A DNA stretch of 64,000 bases from Pseudomonas agarici (GCF_900109755.1 NZ_FOAR01000002.1:62001-126000), one strand, 5' to 3'; positions 1 to 9,351 are shown, numbered from the stretch's first letter. The notes: generated by a model from the letters alone, not told the origin. Translations and numbers: made by a program.

Positions 1-25
1 GGCCTGAAGGTCGATTCAGGGGCTC

Positions 26-838
26 TCAGGTCAACGCTCTGTCCAATAAAAAACGTTCCACGAGTGCGTGATCGCTAATGGAGTCGATATCCACGGCGGC
101 TTCGGCAAACGGCATGACAACGGCACCGATCTTCAATCCGACCGTCGATGAGATTCGCTGCATGGCCTGTTCGAGCGATAGTGTTCCCATGAGATATTTC
201 AAGGTGGCGATCAACCCCAAGGCACTTGCGATCACTTTTCTCGGATTTTTGCGCTGCTCTTCGACAGATCGCCAGAATGCAGCGAGCTTCTCGCTTTGCG
301 GTGTCATGAATGCAAACATGTTGCTGCCACAATAGGGGCCGCCCTTGAGTTTGATGGCGGTGCGACGATGTCCTGGAAACATCGTCATTACCGTTCCCAG
401 CGGCGTGACCGCGACACAGACATCGCAACCGCTGTTGCGCGAACGATCAAGGAAATAATCAACGATTTCCGGGCGCAGAAGAGCATGGTCGGCGGTCGTG
501 ACGAAGACCGGACGGGTTTTGACGTGCCGTAACCCCAGTAGCGTGCTGGCGCTAGGTGTGAGAGCCGGTTCCAGGGCGAAAATTTCTCCGCGTCCCAATA
601 ACGTATGCAGGCGCTGATCGTTATCTAAAGCCCGGCGCGAAGGACCGACCAAGGTAATATCGGTCACGCGATCACTTGCTCTCAGGGCAGCCAATACGCG
701 GTGTAGCATCGGAATGCCTTGAACTTTCGTGAGTGCCTTGCACCCCAGGCCGCCCAGTGCCGCCACAGGGTCATTGGGTTGCCGATCACCCGCCAATACA
801 AGCGCTGAAAAGCGCACTGGCTCAGATGCGTTTTTCAT
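26..838 (-). CDS. MobA-like nucleotidyltransferase of the ceramide locus
   Basis: A 270-residue protein with the layout of NTP-transferase (MobA-like) enzymes: a hydrophobic strand and loop at the start (FSALVLAGD), then a basic KALTKVQGIPML segment like the nucleotide-binding loop of sugar- and alcohol-phosphate nucleotidyltransferases, and TTADHALL near residue 115 as the metal-binding region. The canonical GGxGTR loop is replaced by a longer variant, so the substrate is not clear. I chose the ATG at 836-838; an in-frame start further upstream would lie deep inside the neighbouring gene. The chosen start still overlaps the 3' end of the GNAT acyltransferase gene by 17 nt, so the two are probably translationally coupled. 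Inference: it could activate a polar head group (for example as a CDP-alcohol) for the ceramide made by the neighbours. Confidence 0.7.
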   Translation of the reverse strand: MKNASEPVRFSALVLAGDRQPNDPVAALGGLGCKALTKVQGIPMLHRVLAALRASDRVTDITLVGPSRRALDNDQRLHTLLGRGEIFALEPALTPSASTLLGLRHVKTRPVFVTTADHALLRPEIVDYFLDRSRNSGCDVCVAVTPLGTVMTMFPGHRRTAIKLKGGPYCGSNMFAFMTPQSEKLAAFWRSVEEQRKNPRKVIASALGLIATLKYLMGTLSLEQAMQRISSTVGLKIGAVVMPFAEAAVDIDSISDHALVERFLLDRALT

Positions 839-1964
839 AGAGTCGATACCGTTTGTAGGCGGTTGCACCAATGCGTTCAAGAATCGTGCGCATACCCGTG
901 TTCGTTTCAAGAATCCACGACATTTCCAAGGCATCGAGTTTGTGTCTGATAAAGGGGGCTTTGAGTGCCTCAATCAGCAGTAACGCCAGTACCGGTCCCT
1001 GCCTGGTAAACTGATAACGTTGCCTGACGCCCATCAAGGGTACTCGCGCTGTTCGAGTCCCTCTGACCTTCAATGTCCAAAGCAACCGAAGCCAGCCAAA
1101 AGGCAAAAGCTTGCCCTTGAGGGGGGCGATTGCTTCATTGATGTTCGGCATGGCCACGATAAACGCGCAGGGTTCATTGTCGATCTCAGCGATGTAGATG
1201 AGATCGCTTGGCACCAGAAATTTCATCTGTTCGCCCATGTCCCCGAAATCTCTTTTAGTGAACGGCACAAACCCCCAGTTCTTGGCCCAGGCGTCGTTGA
1301 AAATATCGCGCAGCGTTTGCATCTCTTCGGCGAATTTCGACCGGTCTAGCACTCTGATGCGAATCCGCGAGCGTTCGCGATTCATCATCTCCTGAAGCGG
1401 CGCGGGAAAATTCAGCTCGTCGGTACGCATCCAGTAAGCCAGCAGATCGATGGCTTCGCGGTAACCGAGGTCATCCAGGTGCGGTTGGTAGTAAGGGGGG
1501 TGATGGTTCATGAAGGCCGAGGGAGGCGTATCAAACCCATCAACCAGCAAGCCGCTCTCTTGGTTGATATTCATGCTGAACGGGCCGGTTATCTGCTTAA
1601 CCCCGCGCGCGCGCAACCATGCTTCGGCGGTGGTCACTAGAGTGCGAAATACCTCAGGATCGTCAATTGCATCCAGCATACCGAAATGGCCGGTGTCCAT
1701 ACCGTGAAGTTCTTGGTGCAAGGTATCGATCTGAGCGAGGATACGACCCACAGGCACGCCTCCGCGTGTTGCGATCCAAGCTTGCCAGGTGATGTGTTCA
1801 GAGGTCGGGTTTTTTTTTGACAGATGTTCGCGTCGTTCGAGGTGCAGCGGCTCAATCCAACAAGGGTCATTGTTGTACAGCTTGCCAGGCAGCGAAATAA
1901 AGATATCAAGATCGTGCTGATCTTGAACCGCGGCTGCGCTGATCAAGGAGGTCATTTTGCTCAT
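822..1964 (-). CDS. GNAT N-acyltransferase, putative bacterial ceramide synthase (bCerS-like, YghO-like)
   Basis: A 380-residue acyl-CoA N-acyltransferase-fold protein, resembling the E. coli YghO family as I remember it. The C-terminal half has a GNAT-like region: a strand with IAEIDNEPCAFIV, then GVRQRYQFTRQG followed by a helix, where GNATs bind the acyl-donor pyrophosphate. Bacterial ceramide synthase of Caulobacter is a GNAT-type enzyme that N-acylates 3-oxo-sphinganine; the position of this gene, divergent from an acyl-AMP ligase/ACP/serine palmitoyltransferase operon, makes that the best guess. It starts at ATG 1962-1964 and is the first gene of a two-gene leftward unit. Without an experiment the acyl donor (CoA or ACP) and acceptor are inferred only. 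Confidence 0.7.
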   Translation of the reverse strand: MSKMTSLISAAAVQDQHDLDIFISLPGKLYNNDPCWIEPLHLERREHLSKKNPTSEHITWQAWIATRGGVPVGRILAQIDTLHQELHGMDTGHFGMLDAIDDPEVFRTLVTTAEAWLRARGVKQITGPFSMNINQESGLLVDGFDTPPSAFMNHHPPYYQPHLDDLGYREAIDLLAYWMRTDELNFPAPLQEMMNRERSRIRIRVLDRSKFAEEMQTLRDIFNDAWAKNWGFVPFTKRDFGDMGEQMKFLVPSDLIYIAEIDNEPCAFIVAMPNINEAIAPLKGKLLPFGWLRLLWTLKVRGTRTARVPLMGVRQRYQFTRQGPVLALLLIEALKAPFIRHKLDALEMSWILETNTGMRTILERIGATAYKRYRLYEKRI

Positions 1965-2532
1965 AGCTATTATTTGTTTTCCAAATCAATAGGTCGTTAG
2001 TCGATTCACAAGGCGTCGTGCCACTGAGATCGATTGCTTCAAAAAGAGCATTTAGCTGTTGCAGAAATATTTTGTTACGGCTATATATAACACAACAAAA
2101 CGGATTAACCATAGAGCCTGAAGAAAGAATGAGTTTCCTCAAGAAAGGGCCGTTTTCCGTTAGCTCTGGGCACCTGGAGTGGTGGGTGTGCCGCGTCTGA
2201 ACATGGAATGCCTCAGCTAGAGACACATCGTAAAATGGTAGGTTGAACGTCTTTAGCCGGGTTCTTTGTATCTGAGTTTTATAGTTGACGGTGGGTCTTA
2301 AATGACAGTCTTTATCAGTCACTGCTGGTCGGTAGTATGCCTTTTAGAGTAATGGCAGCGGCACCTAAGCGTAAAATGAGAGGTGTTCAAGCGTCGATAT
2401 CGATTTATCGACGAGTGGATGCTGTTTTTAATTGATCGCTAATTGCGTCGTGCCCAAGTTTTCTGCCATGCCTGTCGTGGCCTCAAACCTCGTGCGAGAT
2501 TTAGTGGTGCACCTGATAAAGGGCTCAGACCT
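1965..2532. other. Divergent intergenic region of the ceramide locus
   Basis: A 568-bp gap between the leftward GNAT gene and the rightward acyl-AMP ligase gene. It is AT-rich around 2040-2100 and holds a good sigma70-type promoter candidate pointing right (separate entry). Short open frames run through it on both strands but have no plausible Shine-Dalgarno site or recognisable protein features. A leader of about 440 nt would separate the promoter candidate from the first gene, so post-transcriptional control or a second promoter is possible. Confidence 0.5.
2059..2087 (+). promoter_or_regulatory. Candidate sigma70 promoter for the ceramide operon
   Basis: TTGCAG at 2059-2064, a 17-bp spacer and TATATA at 2082-2087. 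This is the best -35/-10 pair I can find upstream of the acyl-AMP ligase operon. The start site would be near 2094, giving an unusually long leader before the ATG at 2533. Confidence 0.4.
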
Positions 2533-4284
2533 ATGACCGTTCTCTATTTGTCAGAGACAAGCGCTGTGCATTCGCTTCCTCAACGCCTGGCGGATTTTGC
2601 TTCGCTGGCCGAGGCGCTTGACTATGCGGCGCTCGGGCAAACAGGTATGAATTTCTACGATCGACGTTGCCATCTGGTGGCCGTTGTCGAGTACCGGCAA
2701 TTGCAGGTTCGAGCCGTTGCGGCGGCCAAGCGGCTACTGGGTATTGGCCTGAAGAAGGGGGATCGTGTAGCCCTTATCGCGGACACGACACCTTGCTTTG
2801 TTGAAGCTTTTTTTGCCTGCCAGTATGCAGGTCTGATCCCGGTGCCGCTGCCCATCCCAACGGGTGTAGGGCACCATCATACCTACGTTGAAAAGCTGCG
2901 AGGGTTGCTGGCCAGTTGTTCTCCTTCTGCAATTATCGGCGGCCGGGAGTGGTTGCCGTTTGTGAATGAGGCCATTGATGCTGGCGCTCTGAAATTTTCC
3001 GGCGACTTTGATTTGGTCGAAGCGCTCCCCATGTTCGACGTCGAGCTCGTGCCCGCGCAACCGGATGATATTGCTTACCTGCAGTACACCTCGGGCAGTA
3101 CCCGTTTTCCTCGTGGCGTGGTCGTAACGCAGCGTTCGGTTATGGCTAATCTTCGAGGCATCAGCCTGGATGGCATCAGGCTGCAACCCAAAGATCGTTG
3201 TATTTCCTGGCTGCCGTACTACCACGACATGGGCTTGGTGGGTTTTGTCCTGACCCCGGTTGCCACACAGCTATCGGTTGACTATTTGCAGACGCAAGAT
3301 TTCGCCATGCGCCCCAAGCAATGGTTGAATCTGATGAGCCGTAACAGAGGTACGGTGTCTGTCGCGCCACCTTTTGGCTACGACTTGTGTGTGCGTCGTT
3401 GCAGTACTGCCGAGGTCGAGAGCCTGGATCTTTCGTGGTGGCGAGTGGCGGGTGTCGGTGCGGAACCCATTGCGATTTCCACGCTTAACCGCTTCGCCGA
3501 GCATTTCGCTCCTGCGGGTTTTAAAGCCAGTGCGTTCATGCCGTGTTATGGATTGGCCGAAAATACGCTAGCCGTCAGCTTCGCGGCTCCCGGCACGGGT
3601 GGGCAGGTTGATCGAGTGGATCGAGACATCCTGGAGCTTGAAGGAAGGGCCGTTAAAGCCACTGGGCGATCCACGGCCGTCAGCACATTTGTTAATTGCG
3701 GTCGCCCGTTGCCGGGTCATCAACTACAGGTGCTCGATGAGGCGGGTCATGCACTAGCCGAGCGCTGTATTGGTCGAATTGTCATTTCCGGTCCGAGCCT
3801 GATGGCTGGGTACTTCGAGGATCAGGAGTCGAAACGGCAGTTGGAAACCGTCCAACGATTGGACACCGGTGATCTGGGCTATCTGTTTGACGGTGACTTG
3901 TATGTTACGGGGCGCAAGAAAGACCTGATCATCATCCGGGGCAGAAACATCTGGCCTCAGGATATCGAACTCGTCGCTGAGTCCGAGCCGGAAGTCAGGC
4001 CGGGTGACGCTATCGTTTTTATTGTGCAGAAAGACGGGGAGACAACGGTGGTTGTGCAGGTGCAGTGTCGGATCCTCGCAAAAGAGCTGCGCGAACGACT
4101 TGTGCACACCTTGTTTGCCAAGATCCATAGCGAGTTCGGACTTTCGCCCACAATCGAGCTCGTTCCACCGCATAGCATTCCTCGGACCTCATCGGGTAAG
4201 CCAGCCAGGGCCGAAGCTCGTAAACGCTTTCTCAGTCAGTTAGCGGCGTGCCAGAAAACCCTCGCTGTCGCGGGTTCAGCATGA
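2533..4284 (+). CDS. Fatty acyl-AMP ligase / acyl-ACP synthetase
   Basis: A 583-residue member of the acyl-adenylate-forming superfamily, of the FAAL type. The AMP-binding P-loop YTSGSTRFPRG starts near residue 185, the adenine/acyl pocket motif CYGLAENTLAV is about two thirds along, DTGDLGY follows, and the hinge KDLIIIRGRNIWPQDIE is the form typical of FAALs. The C-terminal region ends with the usual catalytic lysine motif (SSGKPAR). It should activate a fatty acid with ATP and load it on the adjacent ACP. I take the ATG at 2533, preceded by AAAGGG, over upstream non-ATG starts. The TGA overlaps the next gene's ATG (ATGA), so the operon is tightly coupled. It corresponds to the acyl-ACP synthetase of the Caulobacter ceramide pathway. 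Confidence 0.88.
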   Translation: MTVLYLSETSAVHSLPQRLADFASLAEALDYAALGQTGMNFYDRRCHLVAVVEYRQLQVRAVAAAKRLLGIGLKKGDRVALIADTTPCFVEAFFACQYAGLIPVPLPIPTGVGHHHTYVEKLRGLLASCSPSAIIGGREWLPFVNEAIDAGALKFSGDFDLVEALPMFDVELVPAQPDDIAYLQYTSGSTRFPRGVVVTQRSVMANLRGISLDGIRLQPKDRCISWLPYYHDMGLVGFVLTPVATQLSVDYLQTQDFAMRPKQWLNLMSRNRGTVSVAPPFGYDLCVRRCSTAEVESLDLSWWRVAGVGAEPIAISTLNRFAEHFAPAGFKASAFMPCYGLAENTLAVSFAAPGTGGQVDRVDRDILELEGRAVKATGRSTAVSTFVNCGRPLPGHQLQVLDEAGHALAERCIGRIVISGPSLMAGYFEDQESKRQLETVQRLDTGDLGYLFDGDLYVTGRKKDLIIIRGRNIWPQDIELVAESEPEVRPGDAIVFIVQKDGETTVVVQVQCRILAKELRERLVHTLFAKIHSEFGLSPTIELVPPHSIPRTSSGKPARAEARKRFLSQLAACQKTLAVAGSA

Positions 4285-5195
4285 TGGCACATACGGTGGC
4301 CCTGACCGGAGGGAGCGGGTTCATCGGTGGGCAGATCGGACGCATGCTAGTCGCCCAGGGTTTCAATGTGCGTGCCTTGAGCCGGACGCGGTCGGGCTTG
4401 CGCAATGGTATTTATTGGGTGCGAGGTTCGTTGGAAAACTCACGATCACTGACTGAGCTGGTGACGGGGGCTCGCACGGTTGTCCACTGCGCGGGTGCTG
4501 TCAGAGGGCGAGATGAATATGGCTTTCATCTCACCAATGTCGACGGTAGCCGTCGAGTCATGGAAGCTGCGCGTGACGGTGGGGACTGCGAGCGATTTCT
4601 GCATATGTCGTCCCTGGCGGCACGCCATCCCGAGCTTTCCTGGTACTCCAACTCCAAGTTTAACGCGGAGCGGGAAGTCCTTCATGCGGCCGGAAAGATC
4701 AATGTCGGTATTTTCAGGCCGACCGCAGTGTATGGCTCGGGCGATCGAGAGCTGCAACCTTTGTTTTCCTGGTTGTTGCGTGGACTGTTGATCAGATTGA
4801 GCGCAAGCGACTCGCATCTGAGTTTTGTTCATGTGTTTGATCTCACCGCAGCCGTATTGCAATGGATCACTAGTCCTGTGGCGAAAGCCGCGACGTATGA
4901 GATCGGTGACGGTACATTGGGTGGATATAGCTGGAAGGCCTTGGCGTGCATTGGGGCCGATATCCGCAAGGCGCCTGTTCGGCAGATGCCCATTCCCAGG
5001 GCTGCGCTGAATGGTCTGGCGCGGCTGAACCTCGCCTTGTCCTACCTGATTCCAGGTGAGCCGATGCTTACGACCAGCAAGGTCAAAGAGCTGGTTCACG
5101 ACGATTGGACCTGCAGCAATGCCGACATTACCAATGCCATTGGCTGGGTGCCCCAGATCAAGCTGCGTCGCGCGCTGAAAGACCGGCTGTTCTAA
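4281..5195 (+). CDS. NAD(P)-dependent epimerase/SDR, putative ceramide reductase (CerR-like)
   Basis: A 304-residue extended-SDR protein. It has an N-terminal Rossmann loop LTGGSGFIGGQ, the middle HCAGAV motif near 69-74, a conserved serine pair at 110-111 and the catalytic Tyr122-x-x-x-Lys126 (YSNSK). Start at the ATG at 4281, which overlaps the upstream stop in ATGA. In bacteria that make ceramides a protein of this family reduces the 3-oxo group of the sphingoid or ceramide; its location between the acyl-AMP ligase and the ACP/serine palmitoyltransferase pair supports the same job here. A sugar-nucleotide epimerase role is possible but there are no glycan genes next to it. Confidence 0.8.
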   Translation: MMAHTVALTGGSGFIGGQIGRMLVAQGFNVRALSRTRSGLRNGIYWVRGSLENSRSLTELVTGARTVVHCAGAVRGRDEYGFHLTNVDGSRRVMEAARDGGDCERFLHMSSLAARHPELSWYSNSKFNAEREVLHAAGKINVGIFRPTAVYGSGDRELQPLFSWLLRGLLIRLSASDSHLSFVHVFDLTAAVLQWITSPVAKAATYEIGDGTLGGYSWKALACIGADIRKAPVRQMPIPRAALNGLARLNLALSYLIPGEPMLTTSKVKELVHDDWTCSNADITNAIGWVPQIKLRRALKDRLF

Positions 5196-5230
5196 AAAAC
5201 GCGTCAATTTGAACGCTTAAGAGGTTGGCC

Positions 5231-5491
5231 ATGTTTACGCAAGACACGATTCTGAAAAATGTCCTGGTATGCCTTCGAGAAATGGTTCCGGCCTCGGAAA
5301 AGGTAGGCCCGGAGAGTGACATGGTCAACGACTTGGGGTTGGAGTCCGTCAAGATGATGGACCTGCTGATGAGACTGGAAGACGAGTACGATCTGTCCAT
5401 TCCCATTAATATATTGATGGACGTCAGGACCCCACAACAGCTGGCCAGTTCGCTTGTGGCTTATGTGGAGAAAAGTCATGGGGTTGTATGA
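5231..5491 (+). CDS. Acyl carrier protein dedicated to the ceramide pathway
   Basis: An 86-residue acidic protein with the ACP fold signature. Ser39 in DLGLESVKMMDL is the predicted 4'-phosphopantetheine attachment site, and the following helix carries the usual acidic/hydrophobic pattern (LLMRLEDEYDLSI). The ATG at 5231 is preceded by a good GAGG site, better than the upstream TTG. It overlaps the serine palmitoyltransferase gene by 14 nt. It is distinct from housekeeping AcpP and probably receives its acyl group from the upstream ligase and hands it to the downstream synthase. Confidence 0.88.
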   Translation: MFTQDTILKNVLVCLREMVPASEKVGPESDMVNDLGLESVKMMDLLMRLEDEYDLSIPINILMDVRTPQQLASSLVAYVEKSHGVV

Positions 5492-6671
5492 TCGTTTCAG
5501 CCGTCTGGCTGCCGAACGTTCCAGTCTTCAAGGTATGACCCCCAGTCCATTTGGTACCTGTATTGATGCGGTGTATTCGCCTACCGAGGGGCGCATAGGC
5601 GATCAAAACGTCATCCTCGCAGGAACCAACAATTACTTGGGGTTGACGTTTGACCCTGACGCCATTGAGGCCGCTCAACAAGCATTGACAACAGAAGGCA
5701 CCGGCACGACAGGGTCGCGAATGGCCAACGGCAGTTACGGTGGCCATATGGCGCTAGAGGCTGAGCTTGCAGCCTTTCTCGATCGCCCTTCGGTCATCGT
5801 ATTCTCCACGGGATATGTAGCGAACCTGGGAGTGATCGGCTCGTTAGCCGCGCCAGGAGAGGTGGTGCTGCTGGATGCTGATTGCCATGCCAGTATCTAT
5901 GACGCGTGTGCGCTGGGCGGTGCCGAAATCATCCGATTTCAGCATAACGATGCCAAGGATCTTGAGCGACGGCTGCGTCGCCTGGGCGAGCGCGCCAAAA
6001 ATGCGCTGATCATTGTCGAAGGTATCTACAGCATGCTGGGAGATACCGCACCGCTCAGAGAAATCGTTGAGGTCAAAGGTAGGCTCGGCGGTCATCTGCT
6101 CGTTGACGAAGCACACTCCTTCGGCGTCATGGGCGCCAATGGTCGAGGCCTGTGCGAAGCGCTCGGTGTCGAGAGCGAGGTCGACATCTTGTTGGGCACT
6201 TTTAGCAAAAGCCTGGCGGCGATTGGCGGTTTCGCTGCCGGCAAGAGTAGTGGCATGGAAATACTGCGTTATGCCAGCCGTCCCTACATCTTTACCGCAT
6301 CACCTTCGCCTTCGGTCATTGCGTCGGTGCGCTCGACGCTGCGTTCGATCGCCACACGTCCCGAGTTGCGAGACCAGCTTTGGAACAACGCCAATCGCCT
6401 GTACCGTGGGCTGGCGGAGTTGGGTTATTCGTTGGGGCCGAATGTCAGCCCGGTGGTTCCCGTGATGGTGGGTACCAAAGAACAAGGCCTGCTGTTTTGG
6501 CGCGCGTTGATCGAGCAGGGTGTTTACGTCAATTTGGTGTTGCCACCTGCGACCCCGGCAGGCGTTACACTGGTTCGATGCAGCGTCAGCGCTGCCCACA
6601 CCCCTGAGCAGATCGACCGGATTATCCATGCTTTCGCGATGCTGCGCTCCTTGGCCGGCCTGGTCAGTTGA
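5478..6671 (+). CDS. spt: Serine palmitoyltransferase (alpha-oxoamine synthase family)
   Basis: A 397-residue PLP enzyme of the alpha-oxoamine synthase family. Visible active-site elements match soluble bacterial serine palmitoyltransferases: His137 (DCHASI) for ring stacking, Asp210 and His213 in VDEAHSFG, and the Schiff-base Lys244 in TFSKSLAAIGG. BioF (KAPA synthase) and Kbl share this fold, but a dedicated upstream ACP and acyl-AMP ligase, and no biotin or threonine genes, favour condensation of L-serine with a long-chain acyl thioester to 3-oxo-sphinganine. The ATG at 5478, preceded by GGAG, lies inside the ACP gene. The cofactor lysine and all expected ligands are present, so the enzyme should be active. 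Confidence 0.85.
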   Translation: MGLYDRFSRLAAERSSLQGMTPSPFGTCIDAVYSPTEGRIGDQNVILAGTNNYLGLTFDPDAIEAAQQALTTEGTGTTGSRMANGSYGGHMALEAELAAFLDRPSVIVFSTGYVANLGVIGSLAAPGEVVLLDADCHASIYDACALGGAEIIRFQHNDAKDLERRLRRLGERAKNALIIVEGIYSMLGDTAPLREIVEVKGRLGGHLLVDEAHSFGVMGANGRGLCEALGVESEVDILLGTFSKSLAAIGGFAAGKSSGMEILRYASRPYIFTASPSPSVIASVRSTLRSIATRPELRDQLWNNANRLYRGLAELGYSLGPNVSPVVPVMVGTKEQGLLFWRALIEQGVYVNLVLPPATPAGVTLVRCSVSAAHTPEQIDRIIHAFAMLRSLAGLVS

Positions 6672-6780
6672 CGGTTGTGAGGTTGTTGGCCAATAGCGAG
6701 AGTGCCTATGAGCTGAACAACCGGGTTGTTGTGCGACAAGAATATCGAAGGCGCCAAGCCTGTAATTATTTGTGAGTGTT

Positions 6781-8505
6781 ATGCGAATTATCTTTGCGTT
6801 TGGTCGATCCTACCCGGGACGTACCAGCTTGATGTTGCTGAGTCTGGTGGTTGCCGGGCTGGTTGAGAGCATCAGCCTGACCACCATGCTGCCATTGGTT
6901 TCGGTGATGTTGGGCGACAACGCTCATTCAAAATTTGGCGTGCAGGTTGTCAATGCGTTGAGGAGTGTGGGGGTCGAACCGACAATACCGTCGTTATTGA
7001 TCATCATTGTCGTCGGCATGGCGGTCAGCAGCTTTTTGATCCTTTTAGCCAACCGCCAAGTGGGGTATACCGTTGCGCGTGTGGCCACCGACCTGCGGGT
7101 GGATCTGATCAATGCCACCTTGGGAAGTCGCTGGGAATATTATTTGCATCAACCAGGCGGGGCGCTGGCCAACGCAGTTGCGACGGAGGCCTATCGCGCA
7201 TCCACGGCGTATGAGCACGCCGCTAATATGGTCGCCCTATCGATCCAGGCGGCGGCCTACGCTGCCATCGCGCTGGTCGTGTCATGGCAGGCGGCGCTGG
7301 TGTGCTTGATTGTGGGATTGGCCATTCTCATTGGTCTTCGAGGATTGGTCAAAACATCGCGGCGCGCGGGTAGAAGCCAGACTCGCCTGATGAAAGATCT
7401 ATTGGTGAACCTCACCGACACGCTCGGATCGGTTAAACCGTTGAAGGCTATGGCACGAGAAGACATCGCCGATTCTCTGCTACGACACCAAGCCACCGAG
7501 CTCAATGCAGCCATGGAAAACGAGGTGACCAGCCGGGAAACATTGCGTGCCCTGCAGGAACCGTTGTTAGCCATCCTGGCGGCTGCGGGACTCTATGCGG
7601 GGTTGGTGATCTGGCAGTTACCGTTGTCATCGGTGATGGTACTGATCTTTATGGTGGTGCGCGTGCTTGGCCTGATGCACAAGGCGCAACAGCGATATCA
7701 CCGCATGGCGGGACAGGAGAGTGCGTTCTGGGCATTACGTCAGGCGGTAGAAACGGCGGCGTCCCAGGTAGAGCCTCAAGGCGGGAGCGGTGAGCCGACA
7801 CTCGAACAACGCATTGATTTTGACAACGTATCGTTTACCTACGAGCAGCGCACTGTTCTTAAAAAGGCTTCTTTTTCGTTTGAAGTCGGCATGATGACCA
7901 CGTTGGTGGGACCGTCCGGTGAAGGTAAGACGACCATACTCGATCTGTTGTGCGTTTTACTGAGCCCTCAGGCAGGACAAATACGTGTTGACGGCGCCAT
8001 CCTGAATGACCTCGATCGCCGTAAGTGGCGCCGTATGATTGGATATGTAACGCAGGAAACGCTTCTGCTGCATGACAGCGTTTTTGCCAACGTCACGTTG
8101 GGAGAGCCTACGCTGACGCGTGCGGATGCCGAACGGGCGTTGCGCCAGGCTGGAGCATGGGAATTCGTACAAAGCCTGGCCGATGGCATGGATTCGGTGG
8201 TCGGTGAGCGTGGCGGCAAACTCTCTGGCGGGCAACGTCAGCGCATTGTGATTGCCCGTGCCCTGGCTCATCGTCCACGCCTGCTGATTCTCGATGAGGC
8301 GACCAGTGCACTTGATCCTGACTCCGAGTTCGATATCTGCACATCCCTTAAGGCGCTGACGCCTGAGATCACCATCATCGCCGTTTCTCATCGCCCTCGC
8401 CTGATTGAACTGGCTGACCAGGTCATGCAGGTAAGGGACGGGCAGGTAACGCGCCTCTACGATTTTACCGCTGAGACCAACGAGACATTCAGTAGCAACG
8501 CGTAA
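6781..8505 (+). CDS. ABC exporter, fused membrane and ATPase domains (MsbA-like)
   Basis: A half-transporter of 574 residues. The N-terminal ~310 residues contain hydrophobic membrane segments (for example LMLLSLVVAGLVE and LLIIIVVGMAVSSFL) and cytosolic coupling helices. The nucleotide-binding domain has Walker A GPSGEGKTT near residue 378, Q-loop YVTQE, signature LSGGQ near 481, Walker B LLILDEATSALD near 500 and H-loop VSHRP. ABC exporters of this build (MsbA, lipid flippases) move lipids or lipid-linked molecules. Placed 100 bp after serine palmitoyltransferase and before the lipid-kinase candidates, it is a good candidate flippase for the ceramide lipid. A GTG at 6772 is an alternative start; I prefer ATG 6781. 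Confidence 0.82.
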   Translation: MRIIFAFGRSYPGRTSLMLLSLVVAGLVESISLTTMLPLVSVMLGDNAHSKFGVQVVNALRSVGVEPTIPSLLIIIVVGMAVSSFLILLANRQVGYTVARVATDLRVDLINATLGSRWEYYLHQPGGALANAVATEAYRASTAYEHAANMVALSIQAAAYAAIALVVSWQAALVCLIVGLAILIGLRGLVKTSRRAGRSQTRLMKDLLVNLTDTLGSVKPLKAMAREDIADSLLRHQATELNAAMENEVTSRETLRALQEPLLAILAAAGLYAGLVIWQLPLSSVMVLIFMVVRVLGLMHKAQQRYHRMAGQESAFWALRQAVETAASQVEPQGGSGEPTLEQRIDFDNVSFTYEQRTVLKKASFSFEVGMMTTLVGPSGEGKTTILDLLCVLLSPQAGQIRVDGAILNDLDRRKWRRMIGYVTQETLLLHDSVFANVTLGEPTLTRADAERALRQAGAWEFVQSLADGMDSVVGERGGKLSGGQRQRIVIARALAHRPRLLILDEATSALDPDSEFDICTSLKALTPEITIIAVSHRPRLIELADQVMQVRDGQVTRLYDFTAETNETFSSNA

Positions 8506-8544
8506 CCTCGTACTGCCCCCGATGAGCGAGATGGAAACCCTTCA

Positions 8545-9351
8545 ATGAACAGCGCAACCCATAACCAACAGACGGTGGCTGGCGAGGAGACGGAGCAGGA
8601 TATTCAAGCTGAAGTTGTACGTCCTCAAGCGCCTCTTTCAGGTGTTTTGCCGGGCGGACTGGCACCGCTGATTGCCTTCGTGGGATGCGATGGCGCTGGC
8701 AAATCCACGGTGTCCGCTGCTGTTCTCGCGTGGCTGAAAGAGTCGCGGGATGTACAGAGCTGTCACCTGGGTATTCAATCCAAATCATTGGGTGAGGCGC
8801 TGGTGAAATGGCCGTGGGTGGGGCCTGTTATCGGTCGTTTGCTCGCGGCGAATTCGGCTCGTGATCACTCCTCATTTCCTGGCAGTGGGAGAGGGCCAAG
8901 CACGCTCGTTGCCCTTGTCATTTTTTTATTGTCGGTGCGGCGCTGGAGGCGATATCGAAAGATGATGGTACTTCGCCGCCGTGGCATCGCTGTGGTGGCT
9001 GATCGCTTCCCGCAGATTGCGGTGGCGAGCATGAAGATCGATGGCCCAGGTCTTCTGAAGGTCAAACATCGCAACGGATTTGTGCGCTTTTTGGCTGGGT
9101 GTGAACGACTGCTATACGCCTACATGGTCAGCTACCGACCGGATCTGGTCATTCGCTTGAACGTTGACCTGGAAACGGCATTTGCACGCAAACCGGATCA
9201 TCGTTACGAGTCTCTCGCGCTCAAGGTCGCGAGTGTTCCACAGCTCGAATACCAAGGTGCGCCTATCGTGGATCTGGATAGCCGCCTGGCGCTGGAAGAA
9301 GTCGTCGCACAGGCCAAGGCAGCCGTGTCTCTTCATTTAGAAAATGGTTAA
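8545..9351 (+). CDS. P-loop kinase, thymidylate-kinase-like, copy 1
   Basis: A 268-residue P-loop protein with Walker A GCDGAGKST (Lys53), a DRF motif (VVADRFPQI) where thymidylate kinases have DRY, and a C-terminal strand RLNVDLETAFARKPDH. It has a ~40-residue polar N-terminal extension that its neighbour lacks. The overall shape resembles the E. coli YghR/YghS/YghT family, ATP-binding proteins of unknown role, as I remember it. It is a paralogue of the next gene. Bacterial ceramide kinase in Caulobacter is unrelated to diacylglycerol kinases, so a P-loop enzyme phosphorylating ceramide is a reasonable inference but not shown by sequence. Confidence 0.75.
   Translation: MNSATHNQQTVAGEETEQDIQAEVVRPQAPLSGVLPGGLAPLIAFVGCDGAGKSTVSAAVLAWLKESRDVQSCHLGIQSKSLGEALVKWPWVGPVIGRLLAANSARDHSSFPGSGRGPSTLVALVIFLLSVRRWRRYRKMMVLRRRGIAVVADRFPQIAVASMKIDGPGLLKVKHRNGFVRFLAGCERLLYAYMVSYRPDLVIRLNVDLETAFARKPDHRYESLALKVASVPQLEYQGAPIVDLDSRLALEEVVAQAKAAVSLHLENG

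Noticed and set aside
1906..2322. 138-codon minus-strand frame in the ceramide divergent region
   Set aside because: No Shine-Dalgarno site, no recognisable protein pattern, and it runs through the promoter candidate and into the GNAT gene start.
5478..6671. BioF (KAPA synthase) or Kbl identity for the alpha-oxoamine synthase
   Set aside because: The fold is shared, but no biotin or threonine catabolism genes are nearby and a dedicated ACP and acyl-AMP ligase are directly upstream.
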